The position numbers and the translations under genes are program-made. DNA of 64,000 nt from assembly GCA_022709425.1 (NCBI GenBank), contig JAKLIW010000002.1:62001-126000 (forward strand). The letters run 5' to 3'. How positions within the stretch are numbered: the first letter of the stretch is position 1; every line of letters begins with the position of its first letter. This document shows positions 44,571 through 53,880 of this stretch, piece after piece. A model generated the notes under the pieces. The model saw only the letters and a list, made by a program, of their open reading frames with translations. It did not search any database and was not told the origin of the DNA. The DNA comes from a bacterium (GTDB taxonomy: Bacteria > UBP6 > UBA1177 > JAKLFG01).

Positions 44571-46202
44571 ATGAGTGAAAAACAGATCTCGGTCGTGCCG
44601 TTGGGCGGTCTGCGTGAGGTCGGCAAGAATTGTCTGCTGGTTATCTACGGGAGCGACGCGCTGATGATCGACTGCGGGATGGGCTTCCCGGGCAACGACG
44701 ATTTCATGGACGACGACTTCTTCATCCCCGATTTCGACGCGATAAAGACGCTGGGTGTGAAACTGGCGGGGGTCGTGGTGACCCACGGTCACGAGGACCA
44801 CATCGGGGCGATACCCTACCTTCTGCGCGACCACGATGTCCCGGTCTATCTGACCGAACTGCCGGCGGGTCTGCTCAAGGAGCGGATGGGGAAGGTGGCG
44901 CGCTACAACAATCTCGTCCCGCTGTCGGCGAAGCGCAAGACCGCCTTCGATGTCGGCCCCTTCAGCGTCAAGATGCTGCCGGTGCCCCACAGCGTTCCCG
45001 AGGCGAAGGCGCTCCTGATCACCGCAGGGCCCTTCACCCTCCTGCACACCGGCGACTTCAAGTGCGACGGCTCGGGTCATTCGCCGTTCTATAAAAAGGT
45101 CCCCGAAGATGTCGATATGATGTTCATCGACTCGACCAACATCGAGCGCGACGGGTTCTCGGAACAGGAGTCTGAACTGGTCCCGAACATCCGCAAACTC
45201 GTCGCGGCGGCCAAGGGGCGGGTCATCGTCACCGCCTTCTCGTCGAATGTCGAACGGATAAAGAACATCATCGAAGTGGCGCGCGAAACGGGCCGCACCG
45301 TGGGGCTCATGGGGCGCAGCGTCCACAACTACACCCGTCTGGCCCAACAGCTCGGCTACATCAAACTGCCCGGCAATGTCATATCCGACGAGTCGAAGTT
45401 CTCCACGATACCGGACCACAAACTGCTCATGATCGTGACCGGGTCGCAGGCCGAACCGCGCTCCATCATGAAGCGGCTCTCGCTCGACATGCTCAAGGCG
45501 GTGCCGCTGAAATACGGCGATACGATACTGTTCTCCTCGAAGATCATCCCGGGCAACGAGACCGCCATCGGCCGGATGATGGACACGCTGGTCGAAAAGG
45601 GGGTGAACCTCTTCTACGAGACGACCGTCGATATCCACGCGTCGGGCCACGGTCGGCAGGGGGAACTGCTCCTTGCGGCGCGCGAGGTCAATCCGCGGCT
45701 CATCATCCCGGTTCACGGCCATCTCCGGTTCATCGATTACCACTGCCGCCTGCTGGAGGGTGAAGGTTTCTCGTCCCGGCTCATCTCCGACGGCGATGTG
45801 CTGGTCTATACCAAACGCGATTCGGAACTGCGACAGAGGATCGATCTGCAGAAACGGATCGTCAGCAACTACGATCCCGATCTGGTCGACATCGAAACGA
45901 TACGGGAACGGAAACGGATAGGCCGCGGCGGCGTCATGACGATACTGCTCGCGGTGAATCTCGTCGAAGGGCGGCTCATCACCCCGCCGCGCTTCATCAC
46001 CGCCGGCATCGCGTCGGCCTCCGCGATGAAGAAGATACAGCACGAACTGCGCGACATGATCTACGAATACTTCGCCGACCGCAAGAGCGTCGACCGCGAC
46101 GACGACGAGATAGAAGAGGATATCCGCCTCCTGTCGCGCCGCTATCTCATGGAACTCACCGACAAGAAGCCGGTCGTCACGGTACTGGTCGTGAAAGGGT
46201 GA
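44571..46202 (+). CDS. rnj: ribonuclease J
   Basis: 543 residues. Metallo-beta-lactamase motifs include THGHEDHIGAIPYLL near residue 76. The beta-CASP segment has ITAFSSNVERI-type and HASGHGRQGELLL motifs, and a C-terminal RNase J domain follows. It is a 5'-3' exo/endoribonuclease in RNA decay. ATG 44571 is chosen because it matches the family start (VPLGGLREVGKN) and GAGG lies upstream. Confidence 0.95.
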   Translation: MSEKQISVVPLGGLREVGKNCLLVIYGSDALMIDCGMGFPGNDDFMDDDFFIPDFDAIKTLGVKLAGVVVTHGHEDHIGAIPYLLRDHDVPVYLTELPAGLLKERMGKVARYNNLVPLSAKRKTAFDVGPFSVKMLPVPHSVPEAKALLITAGPFTLLHTGDFKCDGSGHSPFYKKVPEDVDMMFIDSTNIERDGFSEQESELVPNIRKLVAAAKGRVIVTAFSSNVERIKNIIEVARETGRTVGLMGRSVHNYTRLAQQLGYIKLPGNVISDESKFSTIPDHKLLMIVTGSQAEPRSIMKRLSLDMLKAVPLKYGDTILFSSKIIPGNETAIGRMMDTLVEKGVNLFYETTVDIHASGHGRQGELLLAAREVNPRLIIPVHGHLRFIDYHCRLLEGEGFSSRLISDGDVLVYTKRDSELRQRIDLQKRIVSNYDPDLVDIETIRERKRIGRGGVMTILLAVNLVEGRLITPPRFITAGIASASAMKKIQHELRDMIYEYFADRKSVDRDDDEIEEDIRLLSRRYLMELTDKKPVVTVLVVKG

Positions 46203-46214
46203 TGCGCGTCGGGG

Positions 46215-47642
46215 CTAGTGTAGTTTCTCCGATATCTCCCGTATCCGGTTTGCGTGCGCGAGGATGAACAGGATATCGTTCTCCTTCAGTTCGGTACTCC
46301 CCTTGGGCAGAAGTATGCGTTCCTCCCGGATGATGGAACTTATCAGCACATCCTTCCCGAGGGGAAGTTCCGATATCTTACTGCCGATGCAGAGGGCGTT
46401 CGGCCGGACATGGAGTTCGAACATGTCGATGTCGCTTTTTCGGGTGGTGTGCAGTTCGACCGTATAGGGCGAGGCCGCCTGTTTCGCCGCAGTAAACTTA
46501 AAAAACCGGGCAAGCGGCGCAAGCGTCAATCCTTGGAACAGACACGAAAGGAACACGGCGAAAAAGATGATGTTGAATACCATTCCCTGCGGATCGACAT
46601 GAAAGGCGGCGGGGTAGGTCGCCAGCACGATAGGGACCGCCCCTTTGATGCCGCCCCACGCGACAAAGGCCTTCTCTTTCAGGGAATAGCCGAACGGTGC
46701 GGTCGACACGATGACGGCGAAAGGCCGGGCAATGAAGATCAGTAACACCGCGACCAGAAGACCATCCCGCCAGATGTGGACGAACTCGCGGGGGAAGGCC
46801 AGCAAGCCCAGCATGAGGAACAGCGAGACATTGCCGAAGGTCGATATGCCCTCGAGAAAATTGCTTACCCCGCGCTTGGCGGCGAATTCCGAATTGCCCA
46901 GCCAATAGCCCATGAAAAAGACCGCGATGATGCCGTTCGCCTTGAGCAGGTCGGCTACTCCATACGCGAGCAGGATCACGCCGACGATGAGCACATAATA
47001 ATTGCCGCGGTTTTCCGATCTCAAATGGTCGAAGAGCAGTTTGGCGATGTGGGTGAAAGCGAAACCGAGCAGCATGCCGCCGGAGAACTGCCAGAGCAGG
47101 TCCGCGATGAACTGCGCCGTCGAGGCATAATTGCCGGTCAGCAGTTCCACGAAGGCGAGCGTCAGCAGTATGGCCATCGGGTCGTTGGCGGCCGACTCCA
47201 CATTCAGCGTGGCCGAAAGACGCTCTTTGACGGGGTGCTGTTTGGTGATCATGAAGACCGCCGCCGCATCGGTGGAAGAGATGATGGACGCGATCATCAT
47301 CGAATAGAGGAATCCGTAGCCCAAAATAAGATGGATGAGCGAACCGAGCACCAGCGCGGTGAGAACGACGCCGAGCGTGGCGAGCGTGATCGCGGGGGCG
47401 GCGACCTGTTTGAACTGCCGCTTGGTGGTGCGGAAACCGCCGTCGAAAAGAATGAATATGAGCAAAATGTCGGCTATCTTCTTGGTGAGTTCGGCATCGC
47501 TGAAGTAGAGCAGATTGAGCACGTCGCTGCCGACGATCAGGCCGATCGCGAGAAAGACGAGCAAAAGCGGAACGCCGAACTTTGAACTTATCTTGGTCGA
47601 GTAGACGGCCAATACGATCAGCACTGCGAAAAAAAGAAGCAT
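46215..47642 (-). CDS. K+/H+ antiporter of CPA1 type with TrkA-C domain
   Basis: 475 residues with about 12 membrane helices. CPA motifs are ILFDGGFRT, IISSTDAAAVF and NVESAANDPMAI (the Asn-Asp ion site). The C-terminal ~80 residues are a TrkA-C regulatory domain (FELHVRPNALCIGSKISELPLG). Closest in layout to CvrA/NhaP2. The gene converges on RNase J. Confidence 0.9.
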   Translation of the reverse strand: MLLFFAVLIVLAVYSTKISSKFGVPLLLVFLAIGLIVGSDVLNLLYFSDAELTKKIADILLIFILFDGGFRTTKRQFKQVAAPAITLATLGVVLTALVLGSLIHLILGYGFLYSMMIASIISSTDAAAVFMITKQHPVKERLSATLNVESAANDPMAILLTLAFVELLTGNYASTAQFIADLLWQFSGGMLLGFAFTHIAKLLFDHLRSENRGNYYVLIVGVILLAYGVADLLKANGIIAVFFMGYWLGNSEFAAKRGVSNFLEGISTFGNVSLFLMLGLLAFPREFVHIWRDGLLVAVLLIFIARPFAVIVSTAPFGYSLKEKAFVAWGGIKGAVPIVLATYPAAFHVDPQGMVFNIIFFAVFLSCLFQGLTLAPLARFFKFTAAKQAASPYTVELHTTRKSDIDMFELHVRPNALCIGSKISELPLGKDVLISSIIREERILLPKGSTELKENDILFILAHANRIREISEKLH

Positions 47643-47721
47643 CGATTCTCCGATTCGTTATCCGCATAGCGATAGTATCAGAATCGCGCCGGCAAGGCAA
47701 GAAGAGATCGCCTCTTTCGTT

Positions 47722-48633
47722 TCAGCCGCCCATCAGCACGATGGCGGCAAGCACCACCGCGATGGCGCCGTATTCGCGCCGCGTCGGTCTCTCGCCGAAG
47801 AGCGCCACGCCGCCGAGGGTGATCAGCGCGATGCTCCCGGCGCTGTAGAAGGGAAAGACCACCGATGCGTTCAGCGTCGCGAAGGCCTGTATCAGGAAAT
47901 AACTGGAGAACAGATTCGGCACCCCGACGGCGATACCGGCAACGAATTCTTTCATGTTCGGTCTGCCCCGTTCCAGAAAAAGCGCCGCCGTCGCGATAAG
48001 GAAGGCGATGAAAAAAACGGTGAAGAGGAACAATTCCTTGTACTGCGGCAGGGCGTACTGCTGAAAGACCTTGTTCGAAAGTTCGGCCGATCCCACCGCG
48101 AGGAACATCAGGATGAGACTCAGGCCGACCTTCGCCTGCCCGCTCCCTTTGCCGCTCTGCGACAGGGCGATGGCGACGAAGGTGAGTATGATGCCGCCCC
48201 ATTGCCACGCCGTGGGCCGCTCATGCCATAGGAGGACCGACACGAGGATGGGGATGAGTATGGCCGACTTCGAGAAGGCGCCGGTGATACCGACGCCGCT
48301 TTCGCGGATACTGCGCTGGATGCTGATGAGACCGAGGAAATAGAGCAGTCCCGACGGGATGCCCCAGACGATGGCCCACGCGCCGCCGGCATCGGCCGAG
48401 AAGATGCCGCCGCCCGAAAAGACCGATGTCGCCTCGGCGAAGAAGCTTCCGAAGATATCGCCCGAAGTACGGCCGGGGAGGAGCGTTCCCCCCGCGAGGA
48501 TGACCGACAGCGCCGACGCGGCGAGGTAGTTGGCGGCCACGATGGGCATCCGGCGGTAGTCCCGTGATTCGGTGTATTTGAGGATGAGCGCCACGGCGCT
48601 GCTCGACAGTATCGCGCAGAAAAGAAATATCAT
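47722..48633 (-). CDS. EamA/DMT-family transporter
   Basis: 303 residues in ten membrane helices as two EamA repeats; the second ends PFYSAGSIALITLGGVALFGE-like, typical of this family. Substrate unknown. ATG 48633 is chosen over TTG 48639. Confidence 0.85.
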   Translation of the reverse strand: MIFLFCAILSSSAVALILKYTESRDYRRMPIVAANYLAASALSVILAGGTLLPGRTSGDIFGSFFAEATSVFSGGGIFSADAGGAWAIVWGIPSGLLYFLGLISIQRSIRESGVGITGAFSKSAILIPILVSVLLWHERPTAWQWGGIILTFVAIALSQSGKGSGQAKVGLSLILMFLAVGSAELSNKVFQQYALPQYKELFLFTVFFIAFLIATAALFLERGRPNMKEFVAGIAVGVPNLFSSYFLIQAFATLNASVVFPFYSAGSIALITLGGVALFGERPTRREYGAIAVVLAAIVLMGG

Positions 48634-48680
48634 GCGCAACGATAACGCGATGAGCGACGGAGCGCAATTTTTCCCCCTTT

Positions 48681-48709
48681 TTGACCGGCGGCCGTTTTTC
48701 TGCTATGAT
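48681..48709 (+). promoter_or_regulatory. promoter of the pspC-hydrolase pair
   Basis: TTGACC (48681-48686) and TATGAT (48704-48709) are 17 bp apart, 27 bp before ATG 48737. Confidence 0.55.
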
Positions 48710-48736
48710 GCCCCGCACGGTTTGTGGAGGAAGTTC

Positions 48737-48928
48737 ATGACGCTCGTGAAGTCGCGCAACAAAGTGATATTTGGCTGTCTGGGCGGCGTCGCCGAGTATT
48801 TCGGCTGGGATCCGACCATCGTCCGGGTCGCCTATGTGCTGCTGTCGATATTGAGCGCCGCCTTTCCCGGCATCCTCGTCTATCTCATTCTTTTCATCCT
48901 GATGCCGTCGGCCGACAAGGGGGTTTGA
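48737..48928 (+). CDS. PspC-domain small membrane protein
   Basis: 63 residues: KVIFGCLGGVAEYFGWDPTI then one to two membrane segments, ending in LILFILMP. This is the complete PspC domain without extra regions. PspC proteins sense or respond to membrane stress. GTGGAGG lies ahead of ATG 48737. Four bases separate it from the next gene. Confidence 0.9.
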   Translation: MTLVKSRNKVIFGCLGGVAEYFGWDPTIVRVAYVLLSILSAAFPGILVYLILFILMPSADKGV

Positions 48929-48932
48929 CCGG

Positions 48933-49913
48933 GTGCGTTATCAGGAAGAGCTGAAGAACGGTTTCTTCTCGGCCGTCCAGTACGCGGTCGCCGATAAAGA
49001 CGGGCTCGTCGGCGAAAAGGCCGAAGGGCTGACCGCCTTCGAGAACGGTTCTCCGGTGACCGAATGGACCATGTTCGACCTCGCGTCGCTGACCAAGGCG
49101 CTGTTCACCGCGCCCGCCTTTTATCTGCTGTTCAACAAGAGTGTCGTGCGACCCGAAGATACGCTCGATCGTTTTTTCCCCGGTCAGCGGCCGGTGCCGC
49201 TTCTGCGGCTCCTCAACCATACCTCCGGCTATCCCGCCTATGCCGAGTTCTTCCGCGACGGCCGGACGGGGGGCTATGAGGAGCGGCGTGCAAAGATACT
49301 CGCACGGATCGCGAGGATTAAAGACATAGAGCCGCCGGTCTACAGCGATCTCAACTTCATCCTGCTCGGCTTTGTGCTCGAGAAGATATTCAACGATCGC
49401 CTCGACGGGGTTTTTTCACGATTCCTTGACGAACTCAAGTTCCCGCAGGGACCCCTTTTATACGCGACGCGACCGCTCCTCAAACAGCATACCGCCGCGA
49501 CGATGTTCTCGCCGGAACGACAGCGGGTCTGTCACGGCGAGGTCGAGGATGAGAATTGCTGGTACCTCGATGCGGCGGCGGGTCACGCAGGGCTTTTCGG
49601 GACCGCCGGTACGGTGGCCGTCTATCTCATGAAACTGCTTGATCAGCCGTGGTTCCGGTTCCACCTCGGCAATCTCGGCGGCGCCGGTTTCGACCGTCCG
49701 CAGGGGAGCGATTCACACTATGGTCGCAATGCCCATGCCCGGATGATCGGCCATCTCGGCTTCACCGGCACGGCGTTCCTGATCGATCCGGAGAAAGGGC
49801 GTGCCGCCGTCGTCCTCACCAACCGCACTCACCCCGACCCGAACAAAGAGAACTGGCGCGACCGGATAAAAGCGGTGCGTCAGGAACTCTTCGATACGCT
49901 TCTGCCGGTCTAG
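48933..49913 (+). CDS. serine beta-lactamase-fold hydrolase
   Basis: 326 residues. The active-site Ser52-x-x-Lys55 is in DLASLTK; a Tyr-x-Asn-like YSDLNF lies near 136; and GHLGFTGTAFLIDPE near 272 forms the third motif, as in class C-like esterases/peptidases. No signal peptide is visible, so it may be cytoplasmic. GTG 48933 follows the pspC stop closely. Substrate unknown. Confidence 0.87.
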   Translation: MRYQEELKNGFFSAVQYAVADKDGLVGEKAEGLTAFENGSPVTEWTMFDLASLTKALFTAPAFYLLFNKSVVRPEDTLDRFFPGQRPVPLLRLLNHTSGYPAYAEFFRDGRTGGYEERRAKILARIARIKDIEPPVYSDLNFILLGFVLEKIFNDRLDGVFSRFLDELKFPQGPLLYATRPLLKQHTAATMFSPERQRVCHGEVEDENCWYLDAAAGHAGLFGTAGTVAVYLMKLLDQPWFRFHLGNLGGAGFDRPQGSDSHYGRNAHARMIGHLGFTGTAFLIDPEKGRAAVVLTNRTHPDPNKENWRDRIKAVRQELFDTLLPV

Positions 49914-49921
49914 GGGTTAAA

Positions 49922-50488
49922 TCAAGTCTTTGCTGATCCCGCCAAGAGGTTCGCGAGTGCTTCGGAAAGTCCCATTTTCTGGGCCCATTCGTTCAGATAA
50001 TTCACGTCTAGAATATCACGCTGAACCTCGAACACGCGGAGCGCATCGAGCATCTGTTTCTGACTACCGCCCGAAAGCTTTGACCACCTCAACTTGGCAA
50101 GAATGGTGTCTTCCGGGGCGGATACATAAAGGGGCCCGCCGAACAGCTCGATCTTTTGCCTGCGCGAGAAGCGGCTCACATCAAACGAACTGCCGGTCAA
50201 TATCCAGAAGTCGACCTTGTCGCCCTCTTTGTTGTCTATCAGATTGAACATTTGATCGTTGAGGATCGCCTGCCGTATCATCCGCTCGTCAAGGTAATAG
50301 CGCGGGTCGGTGAACGATGCGGTCAGCGCCGGGATATCCTCTTTACGGATCGAAACGATGATGTCGATGTCGTGAGAAGATCGGGGTTCGCCTTGAATGC
50401 TCGAAACCACCGAGCCGGTCAACATATACGGGATGCTGCACCGGTCAAGGACCGAAACGACCGTTCTTAGGAGTTCTTGTTGTGACAT
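49922..50488 (-). CDS. nucleotidyltransferase-fold protein
   Basis: 188 residues. The nucleotidyltransferase core is GSVVSSIQGEPRSSHDIDII, with the catalytic Gly-Ser and Asp-x-Asp, and KVDFWIL gives the later Asp. It overlaps the small gene upstream by 22 nt, forming a two-gene unit that resembles toxin-antitoxin-like nucleotidyltransferase pairs. Toxic activity is not shown. Confidence 0.78.
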   Translation of the reverse strand: MSQQELLRTVVSVLDRCSIPYMLTGSVVSSIQGEPRSSHDIDIIVSIRKEDIPALTASFTDPRYYLDERMIRQAILNDQMFNLIDNKEGDKVDFWILTGSSFDVSRFSRRQKIELFGGPLYVSAPEDTILAKLRWSKLSGGSQKQMLDALRVFEVQRDILDVNYLNEWAQKMGLSEALANLLAGSAKT

Positions 50489-50697
50489 GCTTTCAACTGT
50501 TCGACGAAAAGGTGCTGCAAGGATTCTTCGTTCAGTTCAGGATGCCGTTGCTGCAATCCCGCTTTGAGAAGATCGCGGCTGAACGCGGTAAGTTCAAAGC
50601 TCTTGAGCAACCGTTGTTCGGGCGTCATACTCCGCAGTATAGCAATGTAGCGGTCGTGATTCGGCCGCATTTTGCGATCATTGATCAACGTCTGCAT
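50467..50697 (-). CDS. small helical partner of the nucleotidyltransferase
   Basis: 76 residues from ATG 50697. Conserved-looking MTPEQRLLKSFELTAFSRDL and FVEQLKACHNKNS are found in small proteins paired with nucleotidyltransferases. The earlier ATG at 50727 cannot be the start because it overlaps the -10 box; ATG 50697 has TTGAGGGA upstream. It may be the antitoxin-like partner. Confidence 0.7.
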   Translation of the reverse strand: MQTLINDRKMRPNHDRYIAILRSMTPEQRLLKSFELTAFSRDLLKAGLQQRHPELNEESLQHLFVEQLKACHNKNS

Positions 50698-50725
50698 CCG
50701 CTGTTCCCTCAAACTGGACAAGGGC

Positions 50726-50753
50726 ATTCTACAATACGGACCTTTTTTGTCAA
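50726..50753 (-). promoter_or_regulatory. promoter of the nucleotidyltransferase pair
   Basis: On the minus strand TTGACA (50753-50748) and TAGAAT (50731-50726) are 16 bp apart, which decides the downstream start at 50697. Confidence 0.65.
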
Positions 50754-51039
50754 CAGGAAGGCTTCCGGCAAATTCTCAGCTTGACACTAGTGAGGGAGAT
50801 CTATTCTTGTTCGAAATAGCCTCTTAAAGTCCCAGCCAAGGATTTTTAACGCCCCGGCTCTCTTTTTTCCTGCATCCAGTAGCCTTTTTGCGGGGGAAAC
50901 ACGACCATGAAAAACATTAATAAAGACAATGAATTGATAAATCTTTTAAAAAAAGTTCTATTTGGGGGAATCCTTTTCTTCAGAAATTGTCTCTTATAAC
51001 TAGGAAACGTGTTCGTTAAAAAAAATGCTGAGGTATCCG
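50754..51039. other. intergenic, AT-rich, no gene recognised
   Basis: Between the nucleotidyltransferase-pair promoter and the LRR lipoprotein. TTGACA at 50781-50786 with TATTCT after 15 bp is a weak promoter for the + strand. A short antisense open frame here has no recognisable content. Confidence 0.6.
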
Positions 51040-52977
51040 ATGAATCAGACAAAGTTACTCATGTTGGCTCTCGCGGTATTGTTTGTCGCCTGCGGAAACG
51101 ACTCTTCGCCAAAAGATTCTGAGGCTACCATAACCGATGGCGACGATGTCGTCCTTGTCGTTGACGATGGCGACGAACTCCTGAACGATGCCCACGAAAG
51201 CCCCGACGAAGATATTCTTGCCGTTGAATGTCACTCTACAAAAGACTGCGGGGAGAATGAGGTGTGCGATCCTTATGGCGACTGCGTCTGCGATCAGCGT
51301 GTTCGTTTGCCGCTCAAATATGATGGCGTCGATTGCATGGGGGCAGACGATCTGCCGTATATCTTTTGCAACGGAAAAGTATTTTCAATCATGTTGAGCG
51401 ATGGCCCCGAAATGAAAGGATATACCACGATTCTGAAAAAAGGAGAAGAGGCATACATAACCTGTGCCTGTGTTCCGGGATTCGAGGGCGAATTTTGCGA
51501 AAGATCCTTGGAGGGGTATCCCGACAAACTCCCCCACTATCCGGGCGAAGTGAGTAGTATAGAGGAATATAAAAAGTTTGATTCGCTTTACAACGATCCC
51601 GAGCCGAACTGCGTCGATGAAAACGATTGCCCCGAGGGAATGATCTGCGGCGAAACTGGTCTTTGTGAATGTGTCGGGCCTATAGAATTCAAAGATAATC
51701 GCTTAAAAAATATTATTTTTAGCGAATTGAACAAAAACACCGAAGATTCTGTTACCGGTGCAGAGTTAAACACCCTTAAAGAAATTCCGCTCGACAATTT
51801 TTACGATCTTTCAGGGATCAAATGTCTCCAGCGATTGCGGAATCTTGCGGTTGTGTTGTTTGATAACGGTACCGATCTGAGCGAAATAAGATATCTTAAG
51901 AATTTACAACGGCTAACCATCTCTCAGCGCGAAGACGTATATGGAGAGCAACCCTGCGATCTTTCTTGGGTTGGCGACTTGAAAAATCTTCTGGAGCTTG
52001 ATCTTACGCTGAACTACACCTGTTTGCCGAGTCTTAACGCGGCAGAGATGCCTCCTTTCGTAACTTCTTTTGAATTATATCTGGAGCCTTTTGAAGGCGA
52101 TATGACTACTGCCGATTTCTCTTTTGTTGGACAGTTCGAACACCTATCGTACTTTACATTGAAATCCTATGATTACGCAGGAGCTGATTATGTGACTTTC
52201 CATTTTGATCTGGCGCTTCTCGCGAAAAACAAGTTTTTGCGTTGGATCATCTTGGAGAATCCCTATGGAAGCGCATCGAATCCCGCCACGATAAACGAAT
52301 TCAAGTTGCTCCACACACTGAATCTTCTTACCGCCACCTCCATAAAGGAGCTACAGCCCAACGAAAAGGTCCGTTATGCATTGCTGAGCGGCGACACCGC
52401 CGATGCGCCGATAGCCGAACGGTTCCCCCGATTGCGCTCATTAACCATTCGCGATTACTTCGGGGTGTTCGATTTCAAGAATCTTGAAGGGGCCGATCTG
52501 TTCGATTTTGCCTTCTTGGGCAACTACACCGATTTTAATTCCCCGTATGCAGGATACGGCGAGATACTTGCCGGAATGAAGAATTTGAGAAGATTACTCT
52601 TTTTCCCCATCACCGAGCCGGAAGAGACCTACTGGATGAAAGACAAGAAATATCTCAACTATCTACGCATCGATGCCGACAACAACGATCTGACCTACGA
52701 GGAGATCAAAGATATTTCCGTAGTCGCCGACATGCTCTATCTTACCTATTACGATGACGATGTGTGGGGCGCGACCACCTTGCAACCTTTTGTCGATAAC
52801 TGCAAGAACGGCGGGGCGCTCTGCCGGAACGATGCGGCGGCATTCAGCCTCGCCCCCGATGGGGCCAAAGGAGTATTACTGTGGCATCATCCGTTGGACA
52901 AGAAGGAAGAGACGGATAACATCACCTACCTCGAAGAACACGGCGTCAAAGTGATCATCAATCAGGATCCGGAATAA
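51040..52977 (+). CDS. LRR-like lipoprotein with EGF-like Cys motifs
   Basis: 645 residues. The lipobox Cys is at 18 (ALAVLFVAC). An acidic Asp-rich spacer (about 25-65) is followed by Cys-rich EGF-like parts (CHSTKDCGENEVCDPYGDC, CVDENDCPEGMICGETGLC) and about ten leucine-rich-like repeats (LRNLAVVLFDNGTDLSEI, LKNLQRLTI, LKNLLELDLTLN). ATG 51040 has GAGG upstream. The first half is more AT-rich than the neighbours. Likely a surface binding protein. Confidence 0.85.
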   Translation: MNQTKLLMLALAVLFVACGNDSSPKDSEATITDGDDVVLVVDDGDELLNDAHESPDEDILAVECHSTKDCGENEVCDPYGDCVCDQRVRLPLKYDGVDCMGADDLPYIFCNGKVFSIMLSDGPEMKGYTTILKKGEEAYITCACVPGFEGEFCERSLEGYPDKLPHYPGEVSSIEEYKKFDSLYNDPEPNCVDENDCPEGMICGETGLCECVGPIEFKDNRLKNIIFSELNKNTEDSVTGAELNTLKEIPLDNFYDLSGIKCLQRLRNLAVVLFDNGTDLSEIRYLKNLQRLTISQREDVYGEQPCDLSWVGDLKNLLELDLTLNYTCLPSLNAAEMPPFVTSFELYLEPFEGDMTTADFSFVGQFEHLSYFTLKSYDYAGADYVTFHFDLALLAKNKFLRWIILENPYGSASNPATINEFKLLHTLNLLTATSIKELQPNEKVRYALLSGDTADAPIAERFPRLRSLTIRDYFGVFDFKNLEGADLFDFAFLGNYTDFNSPYAGYGEILAGMKNLRRLLFFPITEPEETYWMKDKKYLNYLRIDADNNDLTYEEIKDISVVADMLYLTYYDDDVWGATTLQPFVDNCKNGGALCRNDAAAFSLAPDGAKGVLLWHHPLDKKEETDNITYLEEHGVKVIINQDPE

Positions 52978-52981
52978 CGGG

Positions 52982-53764
52982 TCAGCCTCTCTTTTCCTGC
53001 ATCCAGCGGACCACTTTGACGATAAGACGGCGCGGGATGAAGCGCCCGATGGTGGCGAGCAGTTTGTTGTTGAAGCCGTGGACCGCGAGTACCGTGCCAT
53101 CCATCAATGCCCGGTAGCCGTAGTCGGCGACTTCCGGCGCGGTGGCGACATGACTCTTCTGGAATATCCGTGAATGGTTGAAGTCGGCGCGTGCGGCGAA
53201 ATTGGTGTGGACCGGACCGGGGCAGAGGCAGGTCATCGTGACGCCGGTGCCGGTCAGTTCCTCGGCGACTGCCTCGGAGAACGACAGGACGAAGGCTTTG
53301 GTCGCGTAGTAGACCGCCATGAGCGGGCCGGGCTGGAACGCGGCGACCGAGGCGAGCTGGAGGATGCGGCCGCTTTTCCGCGCCACCATGCCGGGAAGAA
53401 ATAACCGGGTGAGGGTCACGAGCGTCGCGACATTGACCTGCACCATGTCGTCCATCTTTTGTGCAGGGGATTCATGGAAGACACCGTAGTTGCCGAAACC
53501 GGCGTTGTTGACAAGGTATTCGATGGCGATGCCTCGTTTCTCTATCTCGCCGTATAGTCGGTGCGCCTCGCCCGGTTTCGAGAGATCGGCCGGGATGACG
53601 GTGACGGCGATACCATATTTTGCGGTCAGTTCTTCGGCCGCTTTCCCCAGCGCCGCTTCGTCGCGTGCCGTGATGACGATATCTATTCGGTCGGCGGCGA
53701 AGCGGTCGAGCAGTTCGCGGCCGATGCCGCTTGAAGCGCCGGTGACCAGAGCGACTTTGTTCAT
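52982..53764 (-). CDS. short-chain dehydrogenase/reductase
   Basis: 260 residues. The NAD(P) motif is TGASSGIGRELLDR. NNAGFGNYG, the catalytic Ser and YYATK (Tyr-x-x-x-Lys) follow, then CPGPVHTNF. It is the DltE/YqjQ-like subgroup of SDRs; substrate unknown. GGAGGCATCC precedes the ATG. Confidence 0.9.
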   Translation of the reverse strand: MNKVALVTGASSGIGRELLDRFAADRIDIVITARDEAALGKAAEELTAKYGIAVTVIPADLSKPGEAHRLYGEIEKRGIAIEYLVNNAGFGNYGVFHESPAQKMDDMVQVNVATLVTLTRLFLPGMVARKSGRILQLASVAAFQPGPLMAVYYATKAFVLSFSEAVAEELTGTGVTMTCLCPGPVHTNFAARADFNHSRIFQKSHVATAPEVADYGYRALMDGTVLAVHGFNNKLLATIGRFIPRRLIVKVVRWMQEKRG

Positions 53765-53880
53765 GGATGCCTCCGCAAAAGGGTTCGGACAAGCATAGAG
53801 GAACGGCGTGAAAAAGCAACAGCGCCGTACTTGCTTTCGGGCCGCCCTTGCGCTAAAGTCGGCCGGTACGGAGGAGGATC

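Noticed and set aside
50846..51052. Minus-strand 68-codon frame upstream of the LRR lipoprotein
   Set aside because: No recognisable motif and it overlaps the start and leader of the lipoprotein gene; likely chance.
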